NCBI GenBank assembly: GCA_026710105.1
Contig: JAPORR010000087.1
Location: forward strand, 1-37,573
DNA: 37,573 bases
From: Alphaproteobacteria bacterium
GTDB lineage: Bacteria; Pseudomonadota; Alphaproteobacteria; Bin95
Direction of reading: 5' to 3'
Part shown: positions 1 through 8,639 of the stretch, one piece after another
Layout of the letters: every line of letters starts with the position of its first letter
How positions within the stretch are numbered: the stretch's first letter is position 1
Translations under genes and position numbers: made by a program
Notes under the pieces: generated by a model
Seen by the model: the letters and a program-made list of their open reading frames with translations, nothing else
What the model was told of the DNA's origin: nothing
Databases searched by the model: none

Positions 1-18
1 GCAGGACGGGAACCGCCC

Positions 19-906
19 ATGACTATCCGGTTCTGCAGGCTTCACCCGCTTTTTGCCGCAGAAGCGAGCCCCATCGACCTGAGAGGCGCGCATGATGGGG
101 AGACGCTCGAATGTATCCGGGCAGCGATGGACGAGCATGCTGTGCTTGTCTTCCGGGACCAGGTGTTCTCGAACGAGGAGCAGCTCAGTTTTGCTGAGCG
201 GCTCGACGGGGCGCTCCACCGCAAAACTGGATCCAGCGTCCTGCAGAAGAATCGCTTCGGCGACGAGGCGCTCACCGATGTCTCCAATGTTGATGCGGAC
301 GGACGGATTGCGGAAGCGACCAGCCGCAAACGCCTCTACGCGCTCGGCAACCGCCTCTGGCACACTGACGCCTCCTTCCAAGACCCGCGCGGTCGCTACT
401 CCATGCTGGCCGCCCTGGTGGTGCCGCCGGTGCCGGCTGATACCGAGTTCGCGGACATGCGCGTCGCCTATGACACACTGCCAGAAGAGACGCAGGCGGA
501 GTTGGAGGGACTCCGCGTGCATCACTCTATCGCGCATTCGCGGATGATGCTTGGCTTCGAGTTTTCCGAAGCGGAGCGGGCGCGGCTCAAGGGCGCGGTC
601 CACCCGCTTGTGCTAGTCAATCCCCGCACCGGGCGGCGCGCGCTCTATCTCGCGTCGCATGCCTCCCGGATTCTCGGCCGGCCGGTGCCGGAGGGCCGGC
701 TTGTTCTGCGCGAACTCACGGAGCATGCGACCCGGCCCGAGTTGGTGTACCGCCACGCTTGGCGGGACGGCGATTTCGTCGTCTGGGACAACCGTGCCAC
801 CATGCACCGCGCGCGGCCGTTCGACGACACGGTACATCGTCGTGAGATGCGCCGCGTCACCACGCTCGACACCGGCGATCCGGCGCGAGTCGCGCAGCCT
901 GCTTGA
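19..906 (+). CDS. TfdA/TauD-family 2-oxoglutarate-dependent Fe(II) dioxygenase
   Basis: A 295-residue protein with the complete iron site of the TauD/TfdA family. His115 and Asp117 lie in the motif LWHTDASF, the distal His263 in DNRATMHRA, and Arg274/275 or Arg278 is placed to bind the 2-oxoglutarate carboxylate. Spacing and length are very close to TfdA, the 2,4-D dioxygenase (287 residues), so the enzyme probably couples 2-oxoglutarate decarboxylation to hydroxylation of a small organic acid in the cytoplasm. The substrate cannot be read from the sequence; TfdA-like members also act on compounds other than phenoxyacetates. The usual GG before TEFAD is PA here. The stop codon overlaps the ATG of the next gene (TGATG), so the two are translationally coupled with a CoA-transferase. 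The start ATG follows a purine-rich GACGGGA. Confidence 0.88.
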   Translation: MTIRFCRLHPLFAAEASPIDLRGAHDGETLECIRAAMDEHAVLVFRDQVFSNEEQLSFAERLDGALHRKTGSSVLQKNRFGDEALTDVSNVDADGRIAEATSRKRLYALGNRLWHTDASFQDPRGRYSMLAALVVPPVPADTEFADMRVAYDTLPEETQAELEGLRVHHSIAHSRMMLGFEFSEAERARLKGAVHPLVLVNPRTGRRALYLASHASRILGRPVPEGRLVLRELTEHATRPELVYRHAWRDGDFVVWDNRATMHRARPFDDTVHRREMRRVTTLDTGDPARVAQPA

Positions 907-2138
907 TGAGGCCCCTCGACGATATCCGTGTGCTTTCGGTCACCGTATTCCTGGCTGGCCCCTTCCTCGGCATGACGCTCGCACGCTTCGGCGCAGAGGT
1001 CATCAAGGTAGAAGTGCCGGGCGCGGGCGACCCGATCCGCAGCGTTGGCCCCTTCCACGGGCCAAAGGGGATTGATGTCGAGCGCCGGACGGAGGACGAC
1101 CTCTCGATCCGGTTCCTGAAGCGTTCGGAGGGCGTCAAGAGCGTCACGCTCAACCTGAAGGATCCAGAGGGGCGCCGCATGTTTCTCGACATGGCGAAAC
1201 GGTCGGATGTGGTGATCGAGAATCTTTCGCCAGGCTCCATGAAGCGGATGGGCCTCGGCTACGAGGATGTGGCTGCCGCCAATCCGGGCATAGTCTATTG
1301 CTCGATCGCTGGCTACGGCCAGACCGGCCCCTACAAGGACCTCCCTGCGCACGATCACCAGATCCAGGCTATGTCTGGCATCATGGACATGAACGGTCCG
1401 GCGGATGGGCCGCCGACACGGATCGGCGTCTTCGTCGGCGATCTGGTGACACCCCTCTACGCCGCCTATTCGATCCTGGGCGCGCTCCGGCACAAGGAGA
1501 AGACGGGCACGGGGCAGTATCTGGATGCCTCGATGATCGATACGCTGGCTACCCTTATGTTCATGGAGCCGATGGAATATGTCCTGAAGGAAGGACAGTC
1601 GGTCCGTGCCGGCAATGACAGCCGAAACAACGATCCGACCGGCCTATACCATCTCGCCGACGGCGATATCATCGCCACGGTGAGCCTGTCGTTGCGTCTG
1701 GAAGCCCTGCTCGGCGCGCTCGATGCCTCTGAGCTGCTGGAGGAGACGCGGTTCTCTACCCCAAAGGCGCGGCAGGTGAATATCGCTGCGCTCAGGGCGG
1801 AAATCCAGGCGCGCCTTTGTGCCTACAATTGCGATCAGGGCCTCGCTTTACTGCGGGAGGCAGGTGTGCCGGCGGCGCGAGTCCGGGGCATTTCAGAAGC
1901 GATGGCGGACGAGCATTTCCGCAGGCGCGGCACGCTCAAGCCCATGTACCGGCAGGATTCCAACGAACCGGTCGAGGGTGGCGTTGTTTCTGGGTTCCCA
2001 GTCGAATTCTCGGGCGGCGCACTGCCGAAATTGGAAGGCGGTGTAAAACTCGGCCACCATAACCGGGAGGTCTTTGAGCAGCTACTGGGCCTCGACGCGG
2101 ATGCCGTGGCCGCGCTGGCGGTCCGCGGGGTGGTGTAG
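906..2138 (+). CDS. CaiB/BaiF family (class III) CoA-transferase
   Basis: About 410 residues, the usual length for family III CoA-transferases, which move CoA between two organic acids through an aspartyl-CoA thioester. The N-terminus has the expected pattern (PLDDIRVLSVTVFLAGP, then FGAEVIKVE). The presumed catalytic Asp is near residue 212 in the segment YLDASMIDTL, after GTGQ. ATG at 906 is preferred to the TTG one codon earlier because it overlaps the preceding TGA by one base, the typical coupling arrangement. Paired with the TfdA-like dioxygenase upstream, it may activate the same substrate or product as a CoA thioester; this is inference. A second, unrelated-looking member of the family lies at 21152. 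The gene is followed by a strong hairpin. Confidence 0.9.
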   Translation: MRPLDDIRVLSVTVFLAGPFLGMTLARFGAEVIKVEVPGAGDPIRSVGPFHGPKGIDVERRTEDDLSIRFLKRSEGVKSVTLNLKDPEGRRMFLDMAKRSDVVIENLSPGSMKRMGLGYEDVAAANPGIVYCSIAGYGQTGPYKDLPAHDHQIQAMSGIMDMNGPADGPPTRIGVFVGDLVTPLYAAYSILGALRHKEKTGTGQYLDASMIDTLATLMFMEPMEYVLKEGQSVRAGNDSRNNDPTGLYHLADGDIIATVSLSLRLEALLGALDASELLEETRFSTPKARQVNIAALRAEIQARLCAYNCDQGLALLREAGVPAARVRGISEAMADEHFRRRGTLKPMYRQDSNEPVEGGVVSGFPVEFSGGALPKLEGGVKLGHHNREVFEQLLGLDADAVAALAVRGVV

Positions 2139-2521
2139 GGCGCGGTCCTGTTCCGCTGGCCCCAAAGAAAAGCAGCCGGCGGTGGGGGCCCGCCGGCTGC
2201 AGTGCCGCGCGCGGTGGAGGAGGCCGCCGTCGGCAGGGAATGTCGAGGATATCGGCCTCAATACAGGCCGCGGCGCTGTTCGCGCCTCACTTCGACACTC
2301 CGTTTGTCTTCCGCATCACCACCTGCCGTTATGCGCCGAACTCCATTGCTCGTCCTTTCGAACTCTGCATCCGGTACGGAAGGCTTGCGAAGCGAACATC
2401 CACATGTTGAGGAGTTATCGAAAGTAATACCAATACCGATTTCTTTAATATTCTATAAGATTTACAAATAATTTGGCGCCGCCATTCCACGAAGGTAGTG
2501 CGGTGGTAAAATGGCTCTGCC
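2139..2521. other. Intergenic region between CoA-transferase and P450
   Basis: This 383-base gap holds a strong hairpin just after the CoA-transferase (listed separately). It also has a conspicuously AT-rich patch at about 2420-2475, directly upstream of the P450 gene and unlike the surrounding GC-rich DNA. The patch is the likely place for the P450 promoter, but no -35/-10 pair with good spacing stands out. ORFs here show no recognisable protein features. Confidence 0.5.
2172..2200 (+). terminator. Hairpin, likely terminator after the dioxygenase/CoA-transferase pair
   Basis: A perfect 11-bp stem (2172-2182 with 2190-2200, arm GCAGCCGGCGG) encloses a 7-base loop. It lies 33 bases after the CoA-transferase stop and is preceded by an A-rich stretch. 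No T-run follows, so it may act as a weak or bidirectional terminator or as an mRNA 3'-end stabiliser. Confidence 0.6.
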
Positions 2522-3934
2522 ATGCAGACGAATGATGCCCTGACCGCGCTTCGGGACCTTCCTGGCCCGAGAGGGCTGCCGCTGATCGGCGTATTGCATC
2601 AGATACGCTTCGACCGGCTACATCTTCAACTGGAGGCTTGGGCAGACAGCTATGGCGCCCTGTTCCGGATTCCCATGGGGCCGCGCTCTGTCGCTGTGGT
2701 CTCGGACGCCGCGGCTATCCAGCGCATACTCGTGCAGCGCCCGCAGGTCTTTCGGCGCACGCGGCGGCTTGCATCGGTGGCACAAGAAATGCGGCTCAAG
2801 GGCGTGTTCGCCACTGAGGGTGAGGACTGGCGCCGCCAGCGCCGGATCGTCACTGCGGCGCTCAACCGCCAGAAGCTCACGGACTTCTTCCCAAAGCTCG
2901 CCCTGACGGTCGCGCGCCTGCAGCGGCGCTGGGAAGGAGCGGCGGACAGGAGCGAGCCGGTGGATGTCTGCGGGGACCTCATGCGCTTCACCGTCGACGT
3001 CACCATGCAACTTGCCTTTAGCGTCGACGCCAATACGTTGGAGACGCCGGGGCCGGTGATCCAGCGCCATCTCGACAAGGTTTTGCCTGTGCTGTACCGG
3101 CGGAGCAATGCGCCCTTCGCCTGGTGGCGCCTCTTCCGCTTGCCTTCCGACCGGGCTCTCGACCGGGCGCTCGTAGCCATTGAGCGCGAGGTGGGCGAGA
3201 TGATTCGTACCGCCAGGCAGCGCATGGCAGCAGATCCGGGCCGCGCGCCCGCTGACTTTCTTGAAGCCATGCTGGCAGCAGTGGAGGAGGAAGGATCAGG
3301 CTTCTGCGATGCGGAGATCTTCGCCAATGCCGGCAACTTGCTGCTGGCCGGCGAGGACACGACCGCCAACAGCATCGCCTGGGCGATGCACTATTTCATG
3401 CTCTGTCCTGAAATGTTCGAGCGCGTTCGTGACGAGGCGGATGCGCTGCTCGCCCCGGCGCCGGCACTGGAGAACCTTGAACAGGCGAACTGCCTGCCGA
3501 TCCTTGATGCCTTCTGCAACGAGGTCATGCGGATCAGGCCGGTGGCGCCACTCCATGTCGTCGAGCCGGTGACGGACATCGAATTGCTGGGTTGCGCGAT
3601 CCCAAAAGGCACGCCGATCTTCATGCTGCTCCGCTATGTGGCAACCCGCGAGACGCATTTTGCCGGCGGTGATCGCTTTGATCCCGAGCGCTGGTTCCCT
3701 GAATCGCAGTCCAGCCCGCATGACCGCCGCGTCTTCCTGCCCTTCGGTGGCGGTCCGCGTCTCTGTCCTGGCCGCGCACTGGCGCTGCTTGAGATCCGCG
3801 CGGCGCTTACCATGCTCTGCCGCAATTTCGATCTGGAGCCGGTCATTCCCGCCAGCGAGGTTCATGAACACATGGCCTTCACCATGATGCCCGCGGGGCT
3901 GAAGGCGCGTCTCAGGCGGCGGACAGCAGACTGA
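2522..3934 (+). CDS. Cytochrome P450
   Basis: A 470-residue cytochrome P450 with all signature elements. The oxygen-binding I-helix motif AGEDT is at 276-280, the K-helix ExxR is Glu334-Arg337 (EVMR), and the heme loop FGGGPRLCPGR is at 408-418 with Cys415 as the thiolate ligand. There is no N-terminal membrane anchor, so it should be a soluble bacterial P450 that takes electrons from a ferredoxin or flavodoxin; no such partner is encoded nearby. The N-terminus shows the usual proline-rich LPGPRGLPLIG. It most likely hydroxylates a hydrophobic compound; the substrate is unknown. It stands alone behind an AT-rich leader, converges with the aminotransferase gene and may or may not share a pathway with the dioxygenase upstream. 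No strong ribosome binding site precedes the ATG. Confidence 0.93.
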   Translation: MQTNDALTALRDLPGPRGLPLIGVLHQIRFDRLHLQLEAWADSYGALFRIPMGPRSVAVVSDAAAIQRILVQRPQVFRRTRRLASVAQEMRLKGVFATEGEDWRRQRRIVTAALNRQKLTDFFPKLALTVARLQRRWEGAADRSEPVDVCGDLMRFTVDVTMQLAFSVDANTLETPGPVIQRHLDKVLPVLYRRSNAPFAWWRLFRLPSDRALDRALVAIEREVGEMIRTARQRMAADPGRAPADFLEAMLAAVEEEGSGFCDAEIFANAGNLLLAGEDTTANSIAWAMHYFMLCPEMFERVRDEADALLAPAPALENLEQANCLPILDAFCNEVMRIRPVAPLHVVEPVTDIELLGCAIPKGTPIFMLLRYVATRETHFAGGDRFDPERWFPESQSSPHDRRVFLPFGGGPRLCPGRALALLEIRAALTMLCRNFDLEPVIPASEVHEHMAFTMMPAGLKARLRRRTAD

Positions 3935-3973
3935 TAGCCAGATGTGATCAATGCGGCGATGCGCTGCCCGCGC

Positions 3974-5350
3974 CTACAACTCGCCATCCGCCTTGAGCAT
4001 GTCGAGGGAACGGGTGAAGGCGGCGACAGTGGCATCGATCTCGGCTTCGCTATGGGTGGCGGAAATCGTACCGCCCGGCCAGCCGGTCAGATCCACGCCG
4101 TTCACATTCATCGCGAGGCGCAGCTTGTGGGCGGCACCCGGTGCATTGCCCCGCAATTCCTGATAGCCGCAGGCAAAGGGGTCGAATGAATCCGGCGAGA
4201 CATCATCTCTGCCCATGGGATTGGTGAATATGTGGAAGACCGAAAACTCGCCATAGACCGCCCAGGGAACATCCGCGGCACGGATAGCATCGTTTAGGCC
4301 GTCGCGCAGGCGTGCCCCCATGGCGTTGGCACGCTTGCAGGCCCCGGTTGCTTCCAACTTGGTTAACGCGGCGAGGCCAGCGGCGGCAGCCACGGGATTG
4401 GCGTTGTAGGTACCCTGATGTCCGACCTTCTCGATACCCTTCTCGCGGGTAATGTCGAAATCGAGCCGCTCGAAGAACTCCGCGCGGCCGGCAAGCGCCC
4501 CGCCCGGCACGCCGCCCGAGACGATCTTGGCTAGGGCGGTCAGATCCGGGTGGATGCCGTAATGACCCTGCGCGCCGCCGGGCGAAACACGGAAGCCTGT
4601 CACCACCTCGTCGAAGATGAGCGCTGTCCCATTTTCGACTGTCGCCTCGCGCAGCCCTTCAAGGAAGCCGGGCGAGGTCGGCACCATGCCAGTGGAGGAG
4701 CCGGTCGGCTCCAGAATCGCGGCAGCGATATCACCCGCTGCCAAGGCGGCACGTGCGCCTTCCAGGTCCTCGGGATCGACCAGCACCGTGCTCGCTGCGA
4801 TGCCGGGCACGAGGCCAATGGCCGCGGAGCCGTCGAAATGCGAGGTCTGGCCAGATGCCATATGGTCGTGCCAGCCATGGAAATGGGTGCGCACGCGCAG
4901 GATCTTCATGCGCCTGGTCTTGCTTCGCGCCAGACGCAGCGCCAGAAGTGTTGCCTCCGTGCCAGAGGAGGTGAAACGCACCTTCTCCGCCGAAGGCACC
5001 AGCGCCTGGATCTTCTGCGCCCAGCGCAACTCGCCTGCATGGCTCGCGCCGAAATGGGTGCCACAGGCTAACGCCCCGGAAATCGCCGCGCCCACATCCG
5101 CATCGTTATGGCCGAGCAGCAGTGCGCCGTGGCCGCCGAAATAGTCGATATATTCATTGCCGTCGACATCCCATTTACGTGGCCCCTGGGCGCGCTCGAC
5201 ATAGATGCCGTAAGGCTCGATCCGGCGGCTGTCATGGGTAATGCCGGAAGGGAAAGTCCGGCATGCCTCCTCGAAAAGGTCGGCACTGGTTGGTGTCTTG
5301 TTCCGGTAGGCGGCGAGGATGCCGGAATTGCTGAGCGGGGCTTGCGCCAT
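3974..5350 (-). CDS. Class III PLP-dependent aminotransferase (glutamate-1-semialdehyde aminomutase-like)
   Basis: A fold-type I class III aminotransferase of 458 residues. PLP-phosphate contacts are in SSGTEAT (128-134), the ring-stacking region is FHGWHD (157-162), the Asp binding the pyridine nitrogen is Asp247 in FDEVVTGFR, and the Schiff-base lysine is Lys275 in LAKIVSGG. The layout resembles glutamate-1-semialdehyde 2,1-aminomutase and related omega-aminotransferases. It is probably not HemL itself, because alphaproteobacteria generally make 5-aminolevulinate with ALA synthase. The ATG at 5350 is chosen over a GTG at 5359 because GGAGA sits 9 bases before it, although the GTG would overlap the upstream stop. 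It is the last gene of the aap unit, so it probably transaminates the imported compound or a product of the amidohydrolase. Confidence 0.9.
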   Translation of the reverse strand: MAQAPLSNSGILAAYRNKTPTSADLFEEACRTFPSGITHDSRRIEPYGIYVERAQGPRKWDVDGNEYIDYFGGHGALLLGHNDADVGAAISGALACGTHFGASHAGELRWAQKIQALVPSAEKVRFTSSGTEATLLALRLARSKTRRMKILRVRTHFHGWHDHMASGQTSHFDGSAAIGLVPGIAASTVLVDPEDLEGARAALAAGDIAAAILEPTGSSTGMVPTSPGFLEGLREATVENGTALIFDEVVTGFRVSPGGAQGHYGIHPDLTALAKIVSGGVPGGALAGRAEFFERLDFDITREKGIEKVGHQGTYNANPVAAAAGLAALTKLEATGACKRANAMGARLRDGLNDAIRAADVPWAVYGEFSVFHIFTNPMGRDDVSPDSFDPFACGYQELRGNAPGAAHKLRLAMNVNGVDLTGWPGGTISATHSEAEIDATVAAFTRSLDMLKADGEL

Positions 5351-5355
5351 AGGGA

Positions 5356-6396
5356 TCACTCTCCGTCAAGTTTGTAGAAGCGCCGCGCCGTGCCGGCGAA
5401 CAGGTCGGATTTCTCATCGTCGGACGCGCCGGCGGCGAGCTTCTTGAAGGCATTCCACATGACAGCATAGCTGCAGGACGCCTTGTCGACAGGGAAATTG
5501 CTCTCGAACATGCAGCGCGAGGGGCCGAACGCGTCGATGCAGGTTTCGATATAGGGCCGCCAGACCGAAGCGAGGTTATCGGAATCAGGTGCCCTGTCCT
5601 GCTTGTGGAAGCCGAACCCGCAGATCTTCATGCCGAGGCCGCCGAGCTTCACATAAACATTTTCGCACGCGGCGATGGCGCGGATGTTGTCCCGCCAGCC
5701 GGGGAATATCTCATCCTGGCGCCCGACATAGGGGCCGATGCCGAGCGGTCCGCCGACATGGTTCAAGACGATGTGTGCGTCCGGAAAGGCGTTGGCAAGG
5801 CCGACGACATCGCCGAGCTGGGTGTGGTAAAGCCAAGCCTCGAAGGTAAGATCCAGTGCTGTGAGCCTGGCGAAGCCCTCGCGGAAAGCCGCTTCGCCGA
5901 ACAGGCCGGGCGGCGGATCTGTATGGCTGTTGCGCACATCCGGGCTTGGGTCGTATCCCGCCGCATGGCGGATGCCGCGAAAGCGCCCATTACCGGCGGC
6001 GATCTGGGCAGTCAGCACCGCTTCCGCCGCCGCGCCGAGCGTGAGATCGGCAAAGCCGATGATGCCGGCGCAGGCCGCGGTTTCCCCATAGCGTCCTGAC
6101 GCGCTCATCGCGGCTGCGCCGTTGACGAATTCGACTTCCCCGATGGGGGCCTCCGCCGCTGGTCCGTCCGCGCGATACATGGAGCTGCATTCGATAAAGA
6201 CTGTCGCGCGCACATTATGACCGCTGTCGGTATCCGCCAGCAATTCGTGCAGCAGGTAGCGATGATAGGGGAAATCCCAGAGATGGTGGTGTGGGTCGAC
6301 GATCGGCAGCTCCGGCTCCAAGATTTCTTCTCTGGTCGCAGCTAGCCAGGCGTCGTCGATGGCGGTCATCCGTGATTCGACCGAGTTTGCGGTCAT
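5356..6396 (-). CDS. Amidohydrolase family protein (amidohydrolase_2 / lactonase-like)
   Basis: A TIM-barrel metal-dependent hydrolase of 346 residues. The metal-binding HxH motif is in IVDPHHHLWD (32-41), a signature of the amidohydrolase_2 group that includes 2-pyrone-4,6-dicarboxylate hydrolase and sugar-lactone hydrolases. A later barrel strand has IVLNHVGGP, and the C-terminal end has MFESNFPVD, both usual in this group. The ATG at 6396 is preferred: AGGAG lies 11 bases upstream, it overlaps the stop of the 42-codon ORF (ATGA), and homologous sequence starts soon after. The open frame extends to 6618, but that part lies inside the ABC ATPase gene and has no family resemblance. It probably opens a lactone or amide ring of the compound handled by this operon; the substrate is unknown. 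Confidence 0.87.
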   Translation of the reverse strand: MTANSVESRMTAIDDAWLAATREEILEPELPIVDPHHHLWDFPYHRYLLHELLADTDSGHNVRATVFIECSSMYRADGPAAEAPIGEVEFVNGAAAMSASGRYGETAACAGIIGFADLTLGAAAEAVLTAQIAAGNGRFRGIRHAAGYDPSPDVRNSHTDPPPGLFGEAAFREGFARLTALDLTFEAWLYHTQLGDVVGLANAFPDAHIVLNHVGGPLGIGPYVGRQDEIFPGWRDNIRAIAACENVYVKLGGLGMKICGFGFHKQDRAPDSDNLASVWRPYIETCIDAFGPSRCMFESNFPVDKASCSYAVMWNAFKKLAAGASDDEKSDLFAGTARRFYKLDGE

Positions 6397-6521
6397 GCCA
6401 GTCCGATCTCCTGGTTCACCTCCGGCGCGAGCACCGCCCGGAGCTCGACCGTGTAGGGCGAGGTTTCGATGCCATAGGGGATACAGGGGCGTTTGCCCGG
6501 CTTGCCGCCGGAATAGGTCAA
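6393..6521 (-). CDS. Small unrecognised ORF (42 aa) overlapping both neighbours
   Basis: A TTG-started frame of 42 codons fills the gap between aapP and the amidohydrolase exactly. Its TTG overlaps the aapP stop (TTGA) and its TGA overlaps the amidohydrolase ATG (ATGA). The peptide begins [10 protein letters not shown] and continues with [15 protein letters not shown], then ends VNQEIGLA. It looks protein-like (mixed polar/aliphatic, strand-like) rather than random. No Shine-Dalgarno sequence is obvious for the TTG, so translation would depend on coupling to aapP. I do not recognise the family. It could be a real small protein, a conserved leader for coupling, or the remnant of a longer gene. 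Confidence 0.45.
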   Translation of the reverse strand: MTYSGGKPGKRPCIPYGIETSPYTVELRAVLAPEVNQEIGLA

Positions 6522-7309
6522 TGAGAGAGAATCTGGCTGAGGAAAAGCTTGGTCCGGTCCGACTGCGGATTGTTGAAGAAGGTTTCCGGTTCGTTCTGTT
6601 CCACAATCTGGCCTTCATCCATGAAGATGACGCGGTGGGCGACCTGGCGGGCGAAACCCATCTCGTGAGTGACGACCATCATGGTCATGCCGGTTTCCAC
6701 AAGATCGACCATGACATCGAGCACTTCCTTGATCATCTCCGGGTCGAGAGCGGAGGTCGGTTCGTCGAATAGCATGATACGCGGTTGCATGCAGAGTGAG
6801 CGCGCGATGGCGACGCGCTGCTGCTGGCCGCCGGAAAGTTGACCCGGATATTTCAGCGCCTGGTCGCCGATCTTCACCCGGTCAAGGAAATACTGCGCTC
6901 GGTCCTCAGCATCCTTCTTCGGTTCCCGGCGCACCCAGATCGGCGCCAGGGTACAGTTCTCCAGCACAGAAAGATGGGGAAAGAGGTTGAAGTGCTGGAA
7001 GCACATGCCGACTTCTGAGCGGATGCGGTCGATATTCTTGATGTCCGAGGAGAGCGCCGTACCCTCGACGACAATGCTGCCGGTCTGGTGGCTTTCGAGT
7101 GCGTTGATGCAGCGGATGAGCGTGGACTTGCCGGAGCCAGACGGCCCGCAGACCACGATCCGCTCACCGCGATAGACGGTCAGGTTTATGTCGCGCAGGA
7201 CGTGGAACTCGCCGAACCACTTGTTCATCCCTGTGATCTCGACTGCGATCTCGCTGGATGCGGTCATGGAACGGCGTTCCTCGTCCCATTCTGTTGCTGC
7301 GACGGTCAT
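6518..7309 (-). CDS. aapP: General L-amino-acid ABC transporter, ATP-binding subunit AapP
   Basis: A 263-residue ABC ATPase of the polar amino-acid family. Walker [10 protein letters not shown] is at 55-63, the Q-loop in FQHFNLFPH, the signature LSGGQQQR near 160, Walker B IMLFDEP followed by the D-loop SALDP, and the H-loop in VVTHEMG. It powers import of amino acids through AapQ/AapM at the inner membrane. The gene lies 15 bases after aapM in the order J-Q-M-P known for the Rhizobium general amino-acid permease. GGGAGA precedes the ATG at 7309; a second ATG at 7267 is also possible and would remove 14 residues that lie outside the conserved domain. Its stop overlaps the next small ORF. Confidence 0.94.
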   Translation of the reverse strand: MTVAATEWDEERRSMTASSEIAVEITGMNKWFGEFHVLRDINLTVYRGERIVVCGPSGSGKSTLIRCINALESHQTGSIVVEGTALSSDIKNIDRIRSEVGMCFQHFNLFPHLSVLENCTLAPIWVRREPKKDAEDRAQYFLDRVKIGDQALKYPGQLSGGQQQRVAIARSLCMQPRIMLFDEPTSALDPEMIKEVLDVMVDLVETGMTMMVVTHEMGFARQVAHRVIFMDEGQIVEQNEPETFFNNPQSDRTKLFLSQILSH

Positions 7310-7324
7310 GGCCCTAATCTCTCC

Positions 7325-8638
7325 CTATCGATGCCCGACATCGAGATTGCGCTCCAGATGCATGGAATAGCGCGACATGGCGAAACAGAAGATGAAGAAG
7401 AACAGTGCGATAAAGCCATAGAGCTCCCAGACGATGCCGTTCCAGTTCTGGTCGGCCCGAATCGGCTGTAGCAAGCCCACCGGGTCGAGCAGTCCGATCA
7501 CGATAACCAGGGTGGTGTCCTTGAACAGGCCGATGAAGGTGTTAACGATCCCTGGAATGGAGACCTTGAGTGCTTGCGGCAGGATGATGAGCTGCATCGA
7601 TTTCCAGTAGTCCAGCCCGAGGGAGTCAGCAGCTTCATACTGCCCAACCGGCAGCGCCGCGAGCCCGCCGCGTATAACCTCCGCCATATAGGCTGAGGCG
7701 AAGGCAGTCACCATGATAACCACGCGCAGGATGAGATCGAATTCCGTACCCGGCGGCAGGAAATAGGCGAGCAGCAGCCAGGCGACGAAGAGCAGCGTGA
7801 TCAGCGGCACACCGCGGATGAACTCGATGAAGCCGACACAGCATGCCTTGATGATCAGCAGATTCGACTGTCGGCCAAGTGCGAGCACGATGCCCACGGG
7901 CAGGGAGCCGACAATGCCGGAAACACCGATGATAGTCGAAAGCAGGAAGCCACCGAGCCTAGCGGACTCCACTGAATCGAGATCCACGGCCAGCACGGCG
8001 CTGAGCGTGTCGTCGAAGACCGTGACTCCGAACAACCACCACAGCACCGTCGCGAGCAGACCCACGCCGACAGCAGCCAGGAAGACCAGCCTCTCGTCCA
8101 GCCAGCCGCGCATCAGTCCTGGCAGCCAGCGGACGCAGGCCCAGCCGAGCACCGGCCCGGCCAGTACTCCTACCGGCCCCCAGAACGAGCCACCCCAGAT
8201 CAGCCAGTAGGCGAGTAGCGGATAGAGCCCGGTGAAGATGAGTAGCTTGCGCGGCGCGGAGGCAAAGAGCGCGGGCCAGATCGCAATGAACATCAGCGCA
8301 AAAGCCAGCACTGGTCGCCAACGGAGACCGTCCGGATAGAAGCCGAAGACGAATTGCAGGAAGCGTTCGTTGATGACCGCAAGACAGGCGCCATCGTCAA
8401 TCTTGCGGCATTCCTGCAGCGAGGAGGCGTTCCAGACCGAGTCCAGGAAGAGCCAGGGTACCACCGACGCGAGGACATAGGCGACGAAGGCGAACGAGAG
8501 CAGGGTCGCGACCGTGTTGAAGATACCGGAGAATAGGTTTTCCCTAAGCCAGCCGACCACGCCACCAGTCTTCGCCGGCGGCGGTGCGGGCGGGATTTGC
8601 CTCTCAGCGACGAAGGCGACGGAGAGCCTCTCCTTCAT
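7325..8638 (-). CDS. aapM: General L-amino-acid ABC transporter permease AapM
   Basis: A 437-residue integral membrane protein with many hydrophobic helices. In the C-terminal half it has the permease cytoplasmic loop (EAA-type) beginning YEAADSLGLDYWKS and continuing to LPQALKVSIPG, which docks on the ATPase. The N-terminal tail is cytoplasmic and proline-rich, followed by a first membrane segment and several extra helices before the core transport domain, as in AapM. Length is somewhat above the roughly 380 residues I know for rhizobial AapM. It forms the heterodimeric channel with AapQ. Only one base separates its ATG from the aapQ stop, so the pair is almost certainly co-translated. Confidence 0.92.
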   Translation of the reverse strand: MKERLSVAFVAERQIPPAPPPAKTGGVVGWLRENLFSGIFNTVATLLSFAFVAYVLASVVPWLFLDSVWNASSLQECRKIDDGACLAVINERFLQFVFGFYPDGLRWRPVLAFALMFIAIWPALFASAPRKLLIFTGLYPLLAYWLIWGGSFWGPVGVLAGPVLGWACVRWLPGLMRGWLDERLVFLAAVGVGLLATVLWWLFGVTVFDDTLSAVLAVDLDSVESARLGGFLLSTIIGVSGIVGSLPVGIVLALGRQSNLLIIKACCVGFIEFIRGVPLITLLFVAWLLLAYFLPPGTEFDLILRVVIMVTAFASAYMAEVIRGGLAALPVGQYEAADSLGLDYWKSMQLIILPQALKVSIPGIVNTFIGLFKDTTLVIVIGLLDPVGLLQPIRADQNWNGIVWELYGFIALFFFIFCFAMSRYSMHLERNLDVGHR

Positions 8639-8639
8639 C

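Noticed and set aside
2202-2471. 89-residue frame before the P450 gene
   Set aside because: It overlaps an AT-rich promoter-like area, has no ribosome binding site and no coherent protein pattern.
3974-5350. Calling the aminotransferase hemL
   Set aside because: The motif set fits the wider class III group; alphaproteobacteria generally use ALA synthase, and the operon context is catabolic.
6397-6618. 74-residue N-terminal extension of the amidohydrolase
   Set aside because: This part lies within the aapP end and the small ORF in another frame, and a good ribosome binding site precedes the ATG at 6396.
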